Below are positions 52,966-61,249 of a DNA stretch of 64,000 nt, one piece after another. The position numbers and the translations under genes are program-made. The DNA is taken from assembly GCF_000308435.1 (NCBI RefSeq), contig NZ_BAFR01000147.1, positions 1-64,000 on the forward strand, read 5' to 3'. This stretch comes from Nocardia araoensis NBRC 100135 (GTDB lineage Bacteria; Actinomycetota; Actinomycetes; Mycobacteriales; Mycobacteriaceae). The notes below the pieces were generated by a model that saw nothing but the letters and a program-made list of their open reading frames with translations, was not told the DNA's origin and did not search any database. The stretch's first letter is position 1. Each line of letters starts with the position of its first letter.

Positions 52966-54258
52966 TCAGGCGATCCCTTCCTGTTCGGGATGGAAGCCGA
53001 AGCGGCGGGCGACGGTGTCGATCCGGTCCAGCGCGTGATCGAGGTGGTCGCGGGTGAGGGTGGCCATCATGCTGATCCGCAGGCGCTGCTGGTCGCGGGG
53101 CACCGCGGGGAATTCGACGCCGTTGACGAACACGCCCTCGCGGTGCAGGGCGGTGACCACGTCGGCGACGGCGAGGCGTTGCGGCACCAGGATCGGAATG
53201 ATCGCGGTCTGCGGATCCACCGTGAAACCCATGGCGCGCAATCCGCGCACGAAATACGCCACGTTGTCGTGCAATCGCCGGACCCGATCGGGATGCTCGG
53301 CCAGGAAGTCGATTCCGGCGAGTACCGCCGCGACCACCGGCGGCGCGAGCGCCGCGGAGAACATGTAGGACCGGGCGAAGAAGCGCAGCGTGTCCACCAG
53401 ATCCCTGGAGCCGGTCACGAAACCGCCGGTGCTCGCGAAGACCTTCGAGAACGTGCCCATGGACAGCTCCACGGCGCCTGCTCCGAGTCCGAAGTGCTCG
53501 GCGGTGCCGTGCCCGCGTGCGCCGAGCACCCCGGTGCCGTGCGCGTCGTCCACCGCCAGCCATGCGCCGAAGGCGTCGCACAGCGCGCGGATCTCCGGTA
53601 GCGGGGCGATGTCGCCGTCCATCGAGTACACGCCCTCGACGGCCACCACGATGTTCGCGCCCGGATTGCGCCACCTGATTTGCATCAGCCGGTGGCGCAG
53701 GTGACGTAGATCGTTGTGGGCGAACGCCATCGAGCGCACCCGGCCGAGCTGGATGCCGTCGTAGAGGCTGGCGTGATTCTGTTCGTCGTAGAGCAGCACG
53801 TCGCCCTTGCGCAGCAGACCGGTCACCCAGCCGACGTTGGCGGCGTAGCCGGAGGAGAACACCATGGCCGCTTCGCTGCCCTTGAGCTCGGCCAGCCGTT
53901 CCTCGAGCCGCCGGTGCAGCGTCGTGGTGCCGTTGAGCAGCGGCGGGCCGCCGTGTCCGACACCGTATTCCCGGATCGCCGCGATGGCTGCCTCGGCGAT
54001 CCGCGGTTCGTTGCCCAGGCCGAGGTAGTTGTTGGACCCGAGCATGATCAGCTCGTCGGTCGCGCCGGTCGCCGGATCGCGCACCGGCACGACCGCGCCG
54101 GAAGGGCCGGCCACCTCGCGCAGCACGAACCCACTGCCACGGGCGTGCTCGGCGTAGGGGCGGAACTCCGCGAAACGCTGTTCGAAGGTATGTGCCGTGG
54201 GGTCGAGATAGTGTTCGAGGCTGAAGTTCTCGCCGTGGGCGAGATCGGGAGCTGTCAT
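52966..54258 (-). CDS. Alpha-oxoamine synthase (KAPA synthase-like), FAAL/ACP-linked
   Basis: 430 residues. NYLGL substrate loop, GGPPLLNGTTTLHRRLE, VDDAHGTGVLG and PLP lysine in MGTFSKVFAST (Lys272). The DDAH signature is closer to KAPA synthase and KBL than the DEAHS of the PKS-linked enzyme at 4973, so the two probably use different amino acids. Acyl donor is likely the ACP encoded in the same operon. The start overlaps the preceding stop by 4 nt. It would make an alpha-amino ketone with loss of CO2. Confidence 0.87.
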   Translation of the reverse strand: MTAPDLAHGENFSLEHYLDPTAHTFEQRFAEFRPYAEHARGSGFVLREVAGPSGAVVPVRDPATGATDELIMLGSNNYLGLGNEPRIAEAAIAAIREYGVGHGGPPLLNGTTTLHRRLEERLAELKGSEAAMVFSSGYAANVGWVTGLLRKGDVLLYDEQNHASLYDGIQLGRVRSMAFAHNDLRHLRHRLMQIRWRNPGANIVVAVEGVYSMDGDIAPLPEIRALCDAFGAWLAVDDAHGTGVLGARGHGTAEHFGLGAGAVELSMGTFSKVFASTGGFVTGSRDLVDTLRFFARSYMFSAALAPPVVAAVLAGIDFLAEHPDRVRRLHDNVAYFVRGLRAMGFTVDPQTAIIPILVPQRLAVADVVTALHREGVFVNGVEFPAVPRDQQRLRISMMATLTRDHLDHALDRIDTVARRFGFHPEQEGIA

Positions 54259-56999
54259 GCTCGCTGCTCCTTACCGAGTGTTACGGTTCCGGCCCGGCCG
54301 TCCAGCACCAGGACGTCGCCGCTGGCGACCAACTGGGTGACGCCAGGAACCCCGACGACCGTGGGGATGCCGAGTTCGCGTCCGATGATGGCCGTGTGCG
54401 AGAGCAGGCTGCCGCGCTCGCTCACCAGACCGCCCGCGGCCACCATGAGGAACACCCATCCCGGGTCGGTGGTGGAGGCCACCAGCACCTGGCCGTCGAT
54501 CGCCACGTCCGGGTCCGGGGTGCGCAGCACCAGCGCGGGGGCCTCGACACGGCCGGGGGCACAACCGATTCCACGCAGAACCCGAGCGCCGGCCACAACG
54601 CCGTCGTCCGGTTCCTCCAGCGTCGGGTCGGCGATGCCTGCCGCGGCGATCCCGGTGGTGACGATGCGGGAGGGCAGTCGTTGGGCACGCCAGCGCTCGT
54701 GGTCGGCCTTGCGCAGGGCCACGGTGCGGGCGGCGTCGGTGTCCACCGCGGTGCCGCGGGTGAGGGCGGCGATCTCCTCGTAGGTCAGCCAGAAGACATC
54801 ACGCGGATCGTCCAGCAGCCCGGACGTGTGCAGCTGTCGGCCGTACTCGCGGAACACTCGCTTCACCAAGCCGAAAGAGCGGCTGCGGCCCAGACGCATG
54901 TTCTCCCGCTGCTTGACGTGTTCGCGCGCCAAGCGCAGCGTGAGGCGGAAGGCTGCGCGCCGTAAAGCTTTACCGTCGAACAGTCCGGCGGCCGTTTGCT
55001 CCGCCGCGCGGCGGATCGCCTGCTCCCGCGCGATCATGTCGTCGGCGTTCTGCCCGCCGCGCAGGTAGTTGCGCAGCATCGGCACCAGCCGTTCGGGGTG
55101 CTCGCCCAGCGGATCGGTCTCCAGCTTCAGCTCGTCCACGGTGCGGTCGCCGAACTCCGCGATGTGGCGCAGGCAGGCGGCGCGGAAGTCCGCGAACCGA
55201 TCCTCCGACAACGTCGTCCACACTTCCGGTGCGGTGTCGGGGCCGTCGAACAGCGCGCGCAGCGCCGGATCCGCGTGCACCCGGGCGGTGAGCGCGAGCG
55301 CCGAACGCACCGGGTCGACGCTGTCGACGCCGTCCTCACCGCAGAACAGCTCGTTGCGCAAAGTGAGCGCCGCGTCCTCGGCCAAGCCCGCCCGCCGCAG
55401 CTGCAGACCGACCACATGGAACATCTGCTGGGCGAGGAAGTCGTTGAAGATCTGCACCGAATACACGGGCACGAGCTCGGCGAAGAAGCGTTCCATCCAG
55501 GCCAGCAACGCCTGCGCGTCGCGTTCGCGCTCCGGCGTGCCCGGGTCGAGGCGGCGATCGAGGTCGGCGGTGATCGCCGCCAGTTCGCTGAAGAATGCGC
55601 GCAGTCGCCGGGGCAGCCGCAGCCAGCCGAGCAGGATGACCGCGAACACCCGTAGCCGCAGGGCGATCGCGCGCACCCGGGCGACGCCGTGGGCGGGCGC
55701 GTCCGGTCGCCGGTATCGGTTCTCGATGTTGAGTGCGGCCTCCCAGCCCTCGATGGCGAATTCCATGCCGGGAATCTCGAGGAAGAGCCGGTACCAGTTG
55801 CTGATGTTGTAGTAGATCCGGCCGCGCGCCGTGCCGACCAGATAGGGGTACAGATCGGCGGCGTTGCGCTCCACGATCCGCGCGGTGGCGCCGAAATCCC
55901 GGTGGCAGGCCCGGAAGACCTGCTCGTAGGCCGCTCGCAAGACGGAGAAGGTGAGTGGACTCGACATTCCCGGATACGACTCGGCGACGTTGACGTTGTC
56001 GAAGATGGTCTCCTCCGCGCCGGTCACGGTGACCGGCCTGGCCTGCAACAGATGCAGCAGGCCGTCGGGTGTGTAGGCGAATTCGATGTCCTGGGGCGCG
56101 CCGAAGCGGTCGGCGAGTTCCCCTGCTGTCTCGGCCAATTCGAGGATTTGAGCGTCCGACAGCGCCGGGGTCCGCACCGGGTCGCCGAGGTCTTCGACGG
56201 CGGTGCCCGTACCGTCGGGCGACGGCGTCACCCGGCTGTGCTTGTCGACGACGACACGCGAGGTGATGGCGCGGGTGTCGCGATCGACGAAATAGGTGTC
56301 GCAGTCGACTGTTCCCGCCACGACCCCCTCACCCAATCCGAGCGCCGCCGCGACGACCGCCTCGGCGGGATCACCGGTCTGCGGGTTGCAGCTGAACACC
56401 ACCCCGGAGACGGCGCTGTCGAGCAGCACCTGCACCACGACGGCGCAGGCGATCGGCGTCGCGTCGAGACCACGGCGCGCCCGGTAGAACAGCGCCCGCT
56501 CCGACCACGCGGAGGCCAGCACAGTGCCGATCGCGGCGGGCAGGCCCGTCGCGGCGACATTGAGCACCGTGTCGAGCTGCCCGGCGAAGGAATCGGTGGC
56601 CGAATCCTCGCCGCGCACCGAGGAGCGGACGGCGAAGCGCACGTCCGCCGTAGACGAGCCTGCGGTGGACATCTCGGCGACAACGGCATCCAGTTCGGCC
56701 GCGATGTCCGCGGGCAGCGTCAGCGCCTCGACGAGCGCCCGGATCCGCAGCGAGACGGCCCGCAGCGCGGCCGGGTCGTCCGGGTCGAGTCCGGCCAGCA
56801 GGTCGGCGATGGAATCGGCCGCCGGGGCGAGCACCCGCGCGCACGCGTCGGTACTCAACACCGCGAACGGCGGGACGTGACGCCCGGCGGTGTGCAGCCG
56901 GGCGAGGTTGGCGGCCTTGGCGCCCGCGTGCGCGTCGGCGTCGGGGTCCGTGGCGAGGGTTTGCGCGCGCAGTATCGCGCCGGTGGTGGTACTGGTCAT
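54255..56999 (-). CDS. PEP-synthase/rifampin-phosphotransferase-like protein
   Basis: 914 residues. The N-terminal ATP-grasp domain shows FAVRSSVRGEDSATDSFAGQ and ends near 330 with DIEFAYTPDGLLHLLQARPV. A large variable middle region (about 340-780) follows, then the swivelling phosphohistidine domain ERGSLLSHTAIIGRELGIPTVVG (about 855-880). There is no PEP-binding TIM barrel, so the layout is that of rifampin phosphotransferase, which uses ATP to phosphorylate a small molecule with AMP and phosphate as by-products. Its substrate is probably a pathway intermediate bound by the middle domain. Confidence 0.84.
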   Translation of the reverse strand: MTSTTTGAILRAQTLATDPDADAHAGAKAANLARLHTAGRHVPPFAVLSTDACARVLAPAADSIADLLAGLDPDDPAALRAVSLRIRALVEALTLPADIAAELDAVVAEMSTAGSSTADVRFAVRSSVRGEDSATDSFAGQLDTVLNVAATGLPAAIGTVLASAWSERALFYRARRGLDATPIACAVVVQVLLDSAVSGVVFSCNPQTGDPAEAVVAAALGLGEGVVAGTVDCDTYFVDRDTRAITSRVVVDKHSRVTPSPDGTGTAVEDLGDPVRTPALSDAQILELAETAGELADRFGAPQDIEFAYTPDGLLHLLQARPVTVTGAEETIFDNVNVAESYPGMSSPLTFSVLRAAYEQVFRACHRDFGATARIVERNAADLYPYLVGTARGRIYYNISNWYRLFLEIPGMEFAIEGWEAALNIENRYRRPDAPAHGVARVRAIALRLRVFAVILLGWLRLPRRLRAFFSELAAITADLDRRLDPGTPERERDAQALLAWMERFFAELVPVYSVQIFNDFLAQQMFHVVGLQLRRAGLAEDAALTLRNELFCGEDGVDSVDPVRSALALTARVHADPALRALFDGPDTAPEVWTTLSEDRFADFRAACLRHIAEFGDRTVDELKLETDPLGEHPERLVPMLRNYLRGGQNADDMIAREQAIRRAAEQTAAGLFDGKALRRAAFRLTLRLAREHVKQRENMRLGRSRSFGLVKRVFREYGRQLHTSGLLDDPRDVFWLTYEEIAALTRGTAVDTDAARTVALRKADHERWRAQRLPSRIVTTGIAAAGIADPTLEEPDDGVVAGARVLRGIGCAPGRVEAPALVLRTPDPDVAIDGQVLVASTTDPGWVFLMVAAGGLVSERGSLLSHTAIIGRELGIPTVVGVPGVTQLVASGDVLVLDGRAGTVTLGKEQRA

Positions 57000-58405
57000 G
57001 GGGCGATCTCCTGTCCGGCCGGGATCGCCGCGGCGGCGTGCTCGCGCCGGGTCAGCCGGACCAGGACCGGGTCGGGGGTGTTCGAGATCTCGGGGCGCTC
57101 GCGCACCCGCATCCCGTTCACCAGTTCGATGTCGTAGCGGGACAGCAGCATCGCGAGACCCACGCGGATCTCGATCGACGCCATCTGCTGACCCACGCAC
57201 AGATGCGCGCCCCAGCCGAAGGGGAAGTACCGGAACGGCGGGCGCGCCCGGTTCCGCTCCTTGGTGAACCGGTCGGGGTCGAAGGTCAGCGGCGAGTCCC
57301 AGAAATCGGGTAGCCGGTGGTTGACGAACGGACTGATCACCACGATCGCGCCGGGACGCAGGTCGAACCGGTCGAAATGGTCCGGCGCGAGCGCGGTGCG
57401 GCTGAACGCCCAAGCCGGCGGGTGCAGGCGCATCGCCTCGTCGATCACGCGGCCGGTGTACTCCAACTCGGGCAGCGCGGCGCGCATCGCGTCCGGATCG
57501 TCCAGACCTCGCGCCGACGTGTCGATCTCGGCGCGCACCCGCTCGAGTGCCGCGGGGTTGCGGCACAGCTCGTAGATCGTCCAGGCCAGCGCCCCTCCGG
57601 TGGTCTCGTGACCGGCCAGCAGAAAAGTCAGCACCTCGTGCCGCAGTTGCGCGTCGTCCATCGCGTGCCCGGCGTCGTCGCGGGCGGCGAGCAACCGGGC
57701 CAGCAGCGAATGGACGTCACCGTCGGTGTGCCGATGCCGCCGGATCACCTCGTCCACCACGTGATGCAGCCGCCGCCGCACACCGTGGAAGCGCCGATTG
57801 CCCGGCGTCGGCACCCGCGGCGGCACCTGGATCGGCGCGGCCATGTGCCGCATCACCCAGGAAACGCCGTCGCGCACATCGTCTTCGATCTGCGGGAGCA
57901 CGCCGTCGATGTCCGCGCCGAGTACCGCGCGGCACACCACGTCGGCGGCGAATCCCATCACCTCGGGCACCAGGTCGAACGCCGCGCCCGCCGCGGCGCG
58001 CGCGTCCAGGCGGGCGCGTAGCCGGTGTCCGCACTCGACCATGAGCGGGATCTCGGTTTCCACGTGACGCCGCGCGAACGCGGGTTTGATCAAGGCGCGC
58101 TGACGCTTCCACAGTTCGCCGCCGCTGGTCAGCAGGCCGGGACCGAGCAGATGGTTCAGGCTCCGGTAGCTGATCCCCTTCTCGTATCGCGCCGCGTGGG
58201 TGACCAGCACCTGTTCGATGTGCTCGGGCTCGACCAGCAGGTGCACGTGCTGGTGGGCCAGCCGCAGCCGCACGCTGCCGTGGGCGAGAGCGGACTCGTA
58301 GAACAGGGTGAGCGGGTCGGCTCGATAGTCGGGATAGGCGCCGAGCGGATGTCGCAGGACGGGACCGTCCAAGCGGCGGTCGCCGTTTCGGGTCAGCACT
58401 GTCAT
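56996..58405 (-). CDS. Cytochrome P450, fatty-acid-hydroxylase-like
   Basis: 469 residues. All motifs are present: oxygen-binding AGHETTGGAL, ExxR in EAMRLHPPAW, and FGWGAHLCVGQQMAS haem loop. The EAMRLHPP form and length resemble bacterial CYP110/CYP102-like enzymes that hydroxylate fatty acyl chains. In this operon it likely hydroxylates or desaturates the acyl or sphingoid-like chain. No dedicated ferredoxin is adjacent. It overlaps both neighbours by 4 nt. Confidence 0.9.
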   Translation of the reverse strand: MTVLTRNGDRRLDGPVLRHPLGAYPDYRADPLTLFYESALAHGSVRLRLAHQHVHLLVEPEHIEQVLVTHAARYEKGISYRSLNHLLGPGLLTSGGELWKRQRALIKPAFARRHVETEIPLMVECGHRLRARLDARAAAGAAFDLVPEVMGFAADVVCRAVLGADIDGVLPQIEDDVRDGVSWVMRHMAAPIQVPPRVPTPGNRRFHGVRRRLHHVVDEVIRRHRHTDGDVHSLLARLLAARDDAGHAMDDAQLRHEVLTFLLAGHETTGGALAWTIYELCRNPAALERVRAEIDTSARGLDDPDAMRAALPELEYTGRVIDEAMRLHPPAWAFSRTALAPDHFDRFDLRPGAIVVISPFVNHRLPDFWDSPLTFDPDRFTKERNRARPPFRYFPFGWGAHLCVGQQMASIEIRVGLAMLLSRYDIELVNGMRVRERPEISNTPDPVLVRLTRREHAAAAIPAGQEIAP

Positions 58406-60150
58406 CGCGCGGCGTCTCCCCCGCGCCCGGCGCCGACCAGCGCGTCGGAATCGACCTCGAGCAGGTGTCGTGCCGCGGCGCGCTGCACCTTCCCACTCGT
58501 GGTTTTGGGGATGCTGCGCGGCGCGACAATGCGTACGCCCGCGGCCAGTATCCCGGTCCGTTTGCTCACCGCGGCGCGTATCGCTCGGGCCAGCGCGTCG
58601 TATTCCTCTGGCGCCAAGGCGGATTCGACGACCAGATGTAATTCCTCCGACATGCCTTCGGCGTCGGTCACTCCCACCGCGGCCACTCCGCCGGGCCGGA
58701 CGCCCGGCGCCTGTTCGGCGGCGATCTCGAAGTCGGTGGGCAGATAGTTCGCACCGCGGATGATGATCAGATCCTTGCGCCGCCCGGTGACCCGCAGTCG
58801 TCCATCTCGCAGATAGCCCATATCGCCGGTGTCCCACCAGCCGTCCACGCGCGTGGCCGCGGTCGCTTCGGGCAATCGGAAGTAGCCCGGCGTAGTGGAC
58901 GGTCCGCGGAATTGCACGCGGCCGATCAGATCCGGGCCGCGCGGCTCACCGTTCTCGTCCACGATCCGGACCTCGGTGCCCGCCACGGGTGCGCCGCAGT
59001 CGACGATGTCGAGCGCGTCGCCATCGTCGGCCGGAACATCCACAGCCATATCGTCTTCGGCGAGTGCCCGGCGGGAGATCGAGTCGTATGCGATCGGCGC
59101 CCGCGGCTGTGACACTGTCACCGCGAGCGATGCCTCGGCCAACCCGTAGCACGGCACGAGCGCGTCGGGCGGAAGTCCCCTGGCGCGGAACCGGTCGACG
59201 AACCGTCGCACCGTCGCCGGATGGATCGGTTCCGCTCCGCAGAACAGGAACCGCCACGTGGACAGGTCCAGCCCGTCGAGTTCGCTGTCGGCGATCCGCG
59301 CCGCGGCATAGCCGTAGGCGAAATTCGGGGCGGCGGTGAGGGTTCCCCGATGCCGGTGGACCGCGCGCAGCCAGTCGGCCGGATGACGCAGGAAGCGGTT
59401 CGGCGGGATCAGCACCGCGTCGACGCCGCAGAACAGCGGCGTGAGGAATCCGCCGATCAGTCCCATGTCGTGGTGCAGCGGCAGCCAGCCCACCCAGGTG
59501 TCGCCGGCTCCGATCGCGGCGGCGCGGGCGATCTGCTCGCAATTGGCGGCCAGATTCGCGTGGGTGACCTGGACTCCCTTCGGTGCGCCGGTCGAGCCGG
59601 AAGTGGCCTGGATGAAGGCGAGATCGTCCGGCGCGGGCAGGCGAGGCGTCAGCGCGGGTGTGTCCGGCGCGCCGGCCAGCGCGTGCAACACCGTGGCATC
59701 GATCGCCGCCACCGACGCGGGCAGCGGCACATCGGCCAGCACCGATCCGGCGGCCACCACGGCCGCGGGTTGCAGATAGGCGAGCAGCCGGGCGAAACGG
59801 TCCAGGAATATCTCCGCCGCCCCGAATCCGCCCGGGGTGGCGACCGCCGTGGGCACCGCGCCGAGCAGCAGTGCGCCGAAGAACGCCGTGACGAACTCCG
59901 CCGACGTGGGCAGGCACAGCAGCACCCGATCGCCCCTGCGCACCCCTGCGTCGGCCAATCCGGCCGCCGCCCGGCTCGCCACGTCTACGAGATCGTCGTG
60001 CCGCCAGGCGATCTCGTCGGCGTCAGGTGCCGCGGCACGCTCGGCCATGATGGTCGTCGACGCCGCTGCCGTGCCCCGCTCGCCGCCTGCCAGCAGTGCG
60101 TGCACGATGCTCGGGTATGCCGGGCGCAGCGCATCGGATGGTGTGGTCAT
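58402..60150 (-). CDS. Fatty acyl-AMP ligase (FAAL)
   Basis: 582 residues of the ANL superfamily: QATSGSTGAPKGVQVTH, PLHHDMGLIGG, CYGLAEASLAVTVS, WWDTGDMGYLRDG and GRRKDLIIIRGANYLP. HHDMGLIGG and LAVTVS are typical of FAAL enzymes, which load acyl-AMP onto ACP instead of CoA. The ACP gene lies immediately upstream by 4-nt overlap, so this pair supplies acyl-ACP. The C-terminal lysine segment IPKTTSGKVQR is present. Confidence 0.9.
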   Translation of the reverse strand: MTTPSDALRPAYPSIVHALLAGGERGTAAASTTIMAERAAAPDADEIAWRHDDLVDVASRAAAGLADAGVRRGDRVLLCLPTSAEFVTAFFGALLLGAVPTAVATPGGFGAAEIFLDRFARLLAYLQPAAVVAAGSVLADVPLPASVAAIDATVLHALAGAPDTPALTPRLPAPDDLAFIQATSGSTGAPKGVQVTHANLAANCEQIARAAAIGAGDTWVGWLPLHHDMGLIGGFLTPLFCGVDAVLIPPNRFLRHPADWLRAVHRHRGTLTAAPNFAYGYAAARIADSELDGLDLSTWRFLFCGAEPIHPATVRRFVDRFRARGLPPDALVPCYGLAEASLAVTVSQPRAPIAYDSISRRALAEDDMAVDVPADDGDALDIVDCGAPVAGTEVRIVDENGEPRGPDLIGRVQFRGPSTTPGYFRLPEATAATRVDGWWDTGDMGYLRDGRLRVTGRRKDLIIIRGANYLPTDFEIAAEQAPGVRPGGVAAVGVTDAEGMSEELHLVVESALAPEEYDALARAIRAAVSKRTGILAAGVRIVAPRSIPKTTSGKVQRAAARHLLEVDSDALVGAGRGGDAAR

Positions 60151-60401
60151 GCCTGGTCCTCGACGTATCGCACGATCGTGGCGACCGTGGTCAGCCGGAC
60201 CGCGACATCCTCGGGGATGCTCACGGAGAACGCGTGTTCCAGCTGGATGGTCAGTTCGATGGCGGTCGGCGAGTCGAGTCCGTAGTCGATCAACGGCGTC
60301 GCCGGATCCAACTCGGCGGCGGACACCCACAGCACCTCTCCGACGATCGCGCGTACCCGCGCCTCCAGATCGGCCGCGCCGATATCACCGCGCGTGCTCA
60401 T
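60147..60401 (-). CDS. Stand-alone acyl carrier protein
   Basis: 84 residues. The phosphopantetheine serine is in IDYGLDSPTAIEL (about 41). Size and acidity are normal for a discrete ACP. It is flanked with 4-nt overlaps by the FAAL and a P-loop kinase gene. It should carry the fatty acyl chain to the oxoamine synthase. Confidence 0.92.
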   Translation of the reverse strand: MSTRGDIGAADLEARVRAIVGEVLWVSAAELDPATPLIDYGLDSPTAIELTIQLEHAFSVSIPEDVAVRLTTVATIVRYVEDQA

Positions 60402-61249
60402 CCCAGCAACTTCCCTTCCGTCACGCAGGAGCGCACCGATTCCTCGATATCGACACCGTCGCCGGTGTCGATGCGGTGGAATCCCACCTCGGGGAACGCG
60501 GTCGCGAGGGTTTCGCGCACCCGCTCGTAGCCGGTGCGCAGAGCGGCAAGCCGCTCGGCCGTCTCATGGGCCTCGACGGGCCCGTGCGCCGACCGCTGCA
60601 CGCAGCGCGCCGCGGCCTGCTCCGGTGGCGCGTCCAGCCACAGCACCGCGTCGGGCAGCGTGGTGCGGAACCGTTCGGCGAAACCGGACACCGCGCCGGA
60701 GATGTCGCGCCCGACCAGCTCCGCGATTTCCGACAGCAGCAGCCACGGGTCCGGCGAACTGCCCAGCCTGGCCGCCTGGGCGTGCTGCCACGCCAGGATG
60801 TCGGCGAAGGTGCCGGGCCGATGCCGTTCCAGCACCGCGGCGATCTCGTCCTCCCGCTCGCGGCAGCGTCCGTCGGTGCCCGCCAGCGCCACATACAGCG
60901 GGCCGTAGACCAGCAGTTCGATCAGCGGATGCCGTTCGCAGACCAGCACATCCGGTGCCCAGGTGCGCAGGAAGTGCTGCTCGACCGGCCCGAACAGGGT
61001 CATCTGCAAATACATCGCGGTGGCCTTCATCGCCACATCGCCGATCTCGTCGCAGCCGACGCTGAATGCTCTGAGCTGCCGGGACAGATCGGCGAGCGGG
61101 ACGTCCCTGGTGTCGTGGAAGTCGGGGCAGGTCATCGAGGCGAACCGGCCGACCGCGGCGGGTTCGGCCAGCGCGCGCAGCCCGGCCAGCACCGAGGACT
61201 TCCCCGCGCCGTCGATACCGACCAGCGCGACCCGGCGGGTGCCGCTCAT
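60398..61249 (-). CDS. Thymidylate-kinase-like P-loop protein
   Basis: 283 residues. Walker A GIDGAGKSS near the N-terminus and a DVLVCERHPLIELL segment where thymidylate kinases carry the DR motif, then VLWLDAPPEQAAARC. It is longer than true thymidylate kinase (about 210) and the lid differs, so the substrate is probably another small molecule. A second such domain is fused to the next protein upstream. Start and stop overlap both neighbours. Confidence 0.8.
   Translation of the reverse strand: MSGTRRVALVGIDGAGKSSVLAGLRALAEPAAVGRFASMTCPDFHDTRDVPLADLSRQLRAFSVGCDEIGDVAMKATAMYLQMTLFGPVEQHFLRTWAPDVLVCERHPLIELLVYGPLYVALAGTDGRCREREDEIAAVLERHRPGTFADILAWQHAQAARLGSSPDPWLLLSEIAELVGRDISGAVSGFAERFRTTLPDAVLWLDAPPEQAAARCVQRSAHGPVEAHETAERLAALRTGYERVRETLATAFPEVGFHRIDTGDGVDIEESVRSCVTEGKLLG

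Noticed and set aside
54255..56999. True phosphoenolpyruvate synthase
   Set aside because: The C-terminal PEP-binding TIM barrel is missing; the order ATP-grasp, variable middle, His domain fits rifampin phosphotransferase-like enzymes.
60398..61249. Housekeeping thymidylate kinase tmk
   Set aside because: Too long, altered DR motif, and placed inside a lipid operon next to a second such domain.
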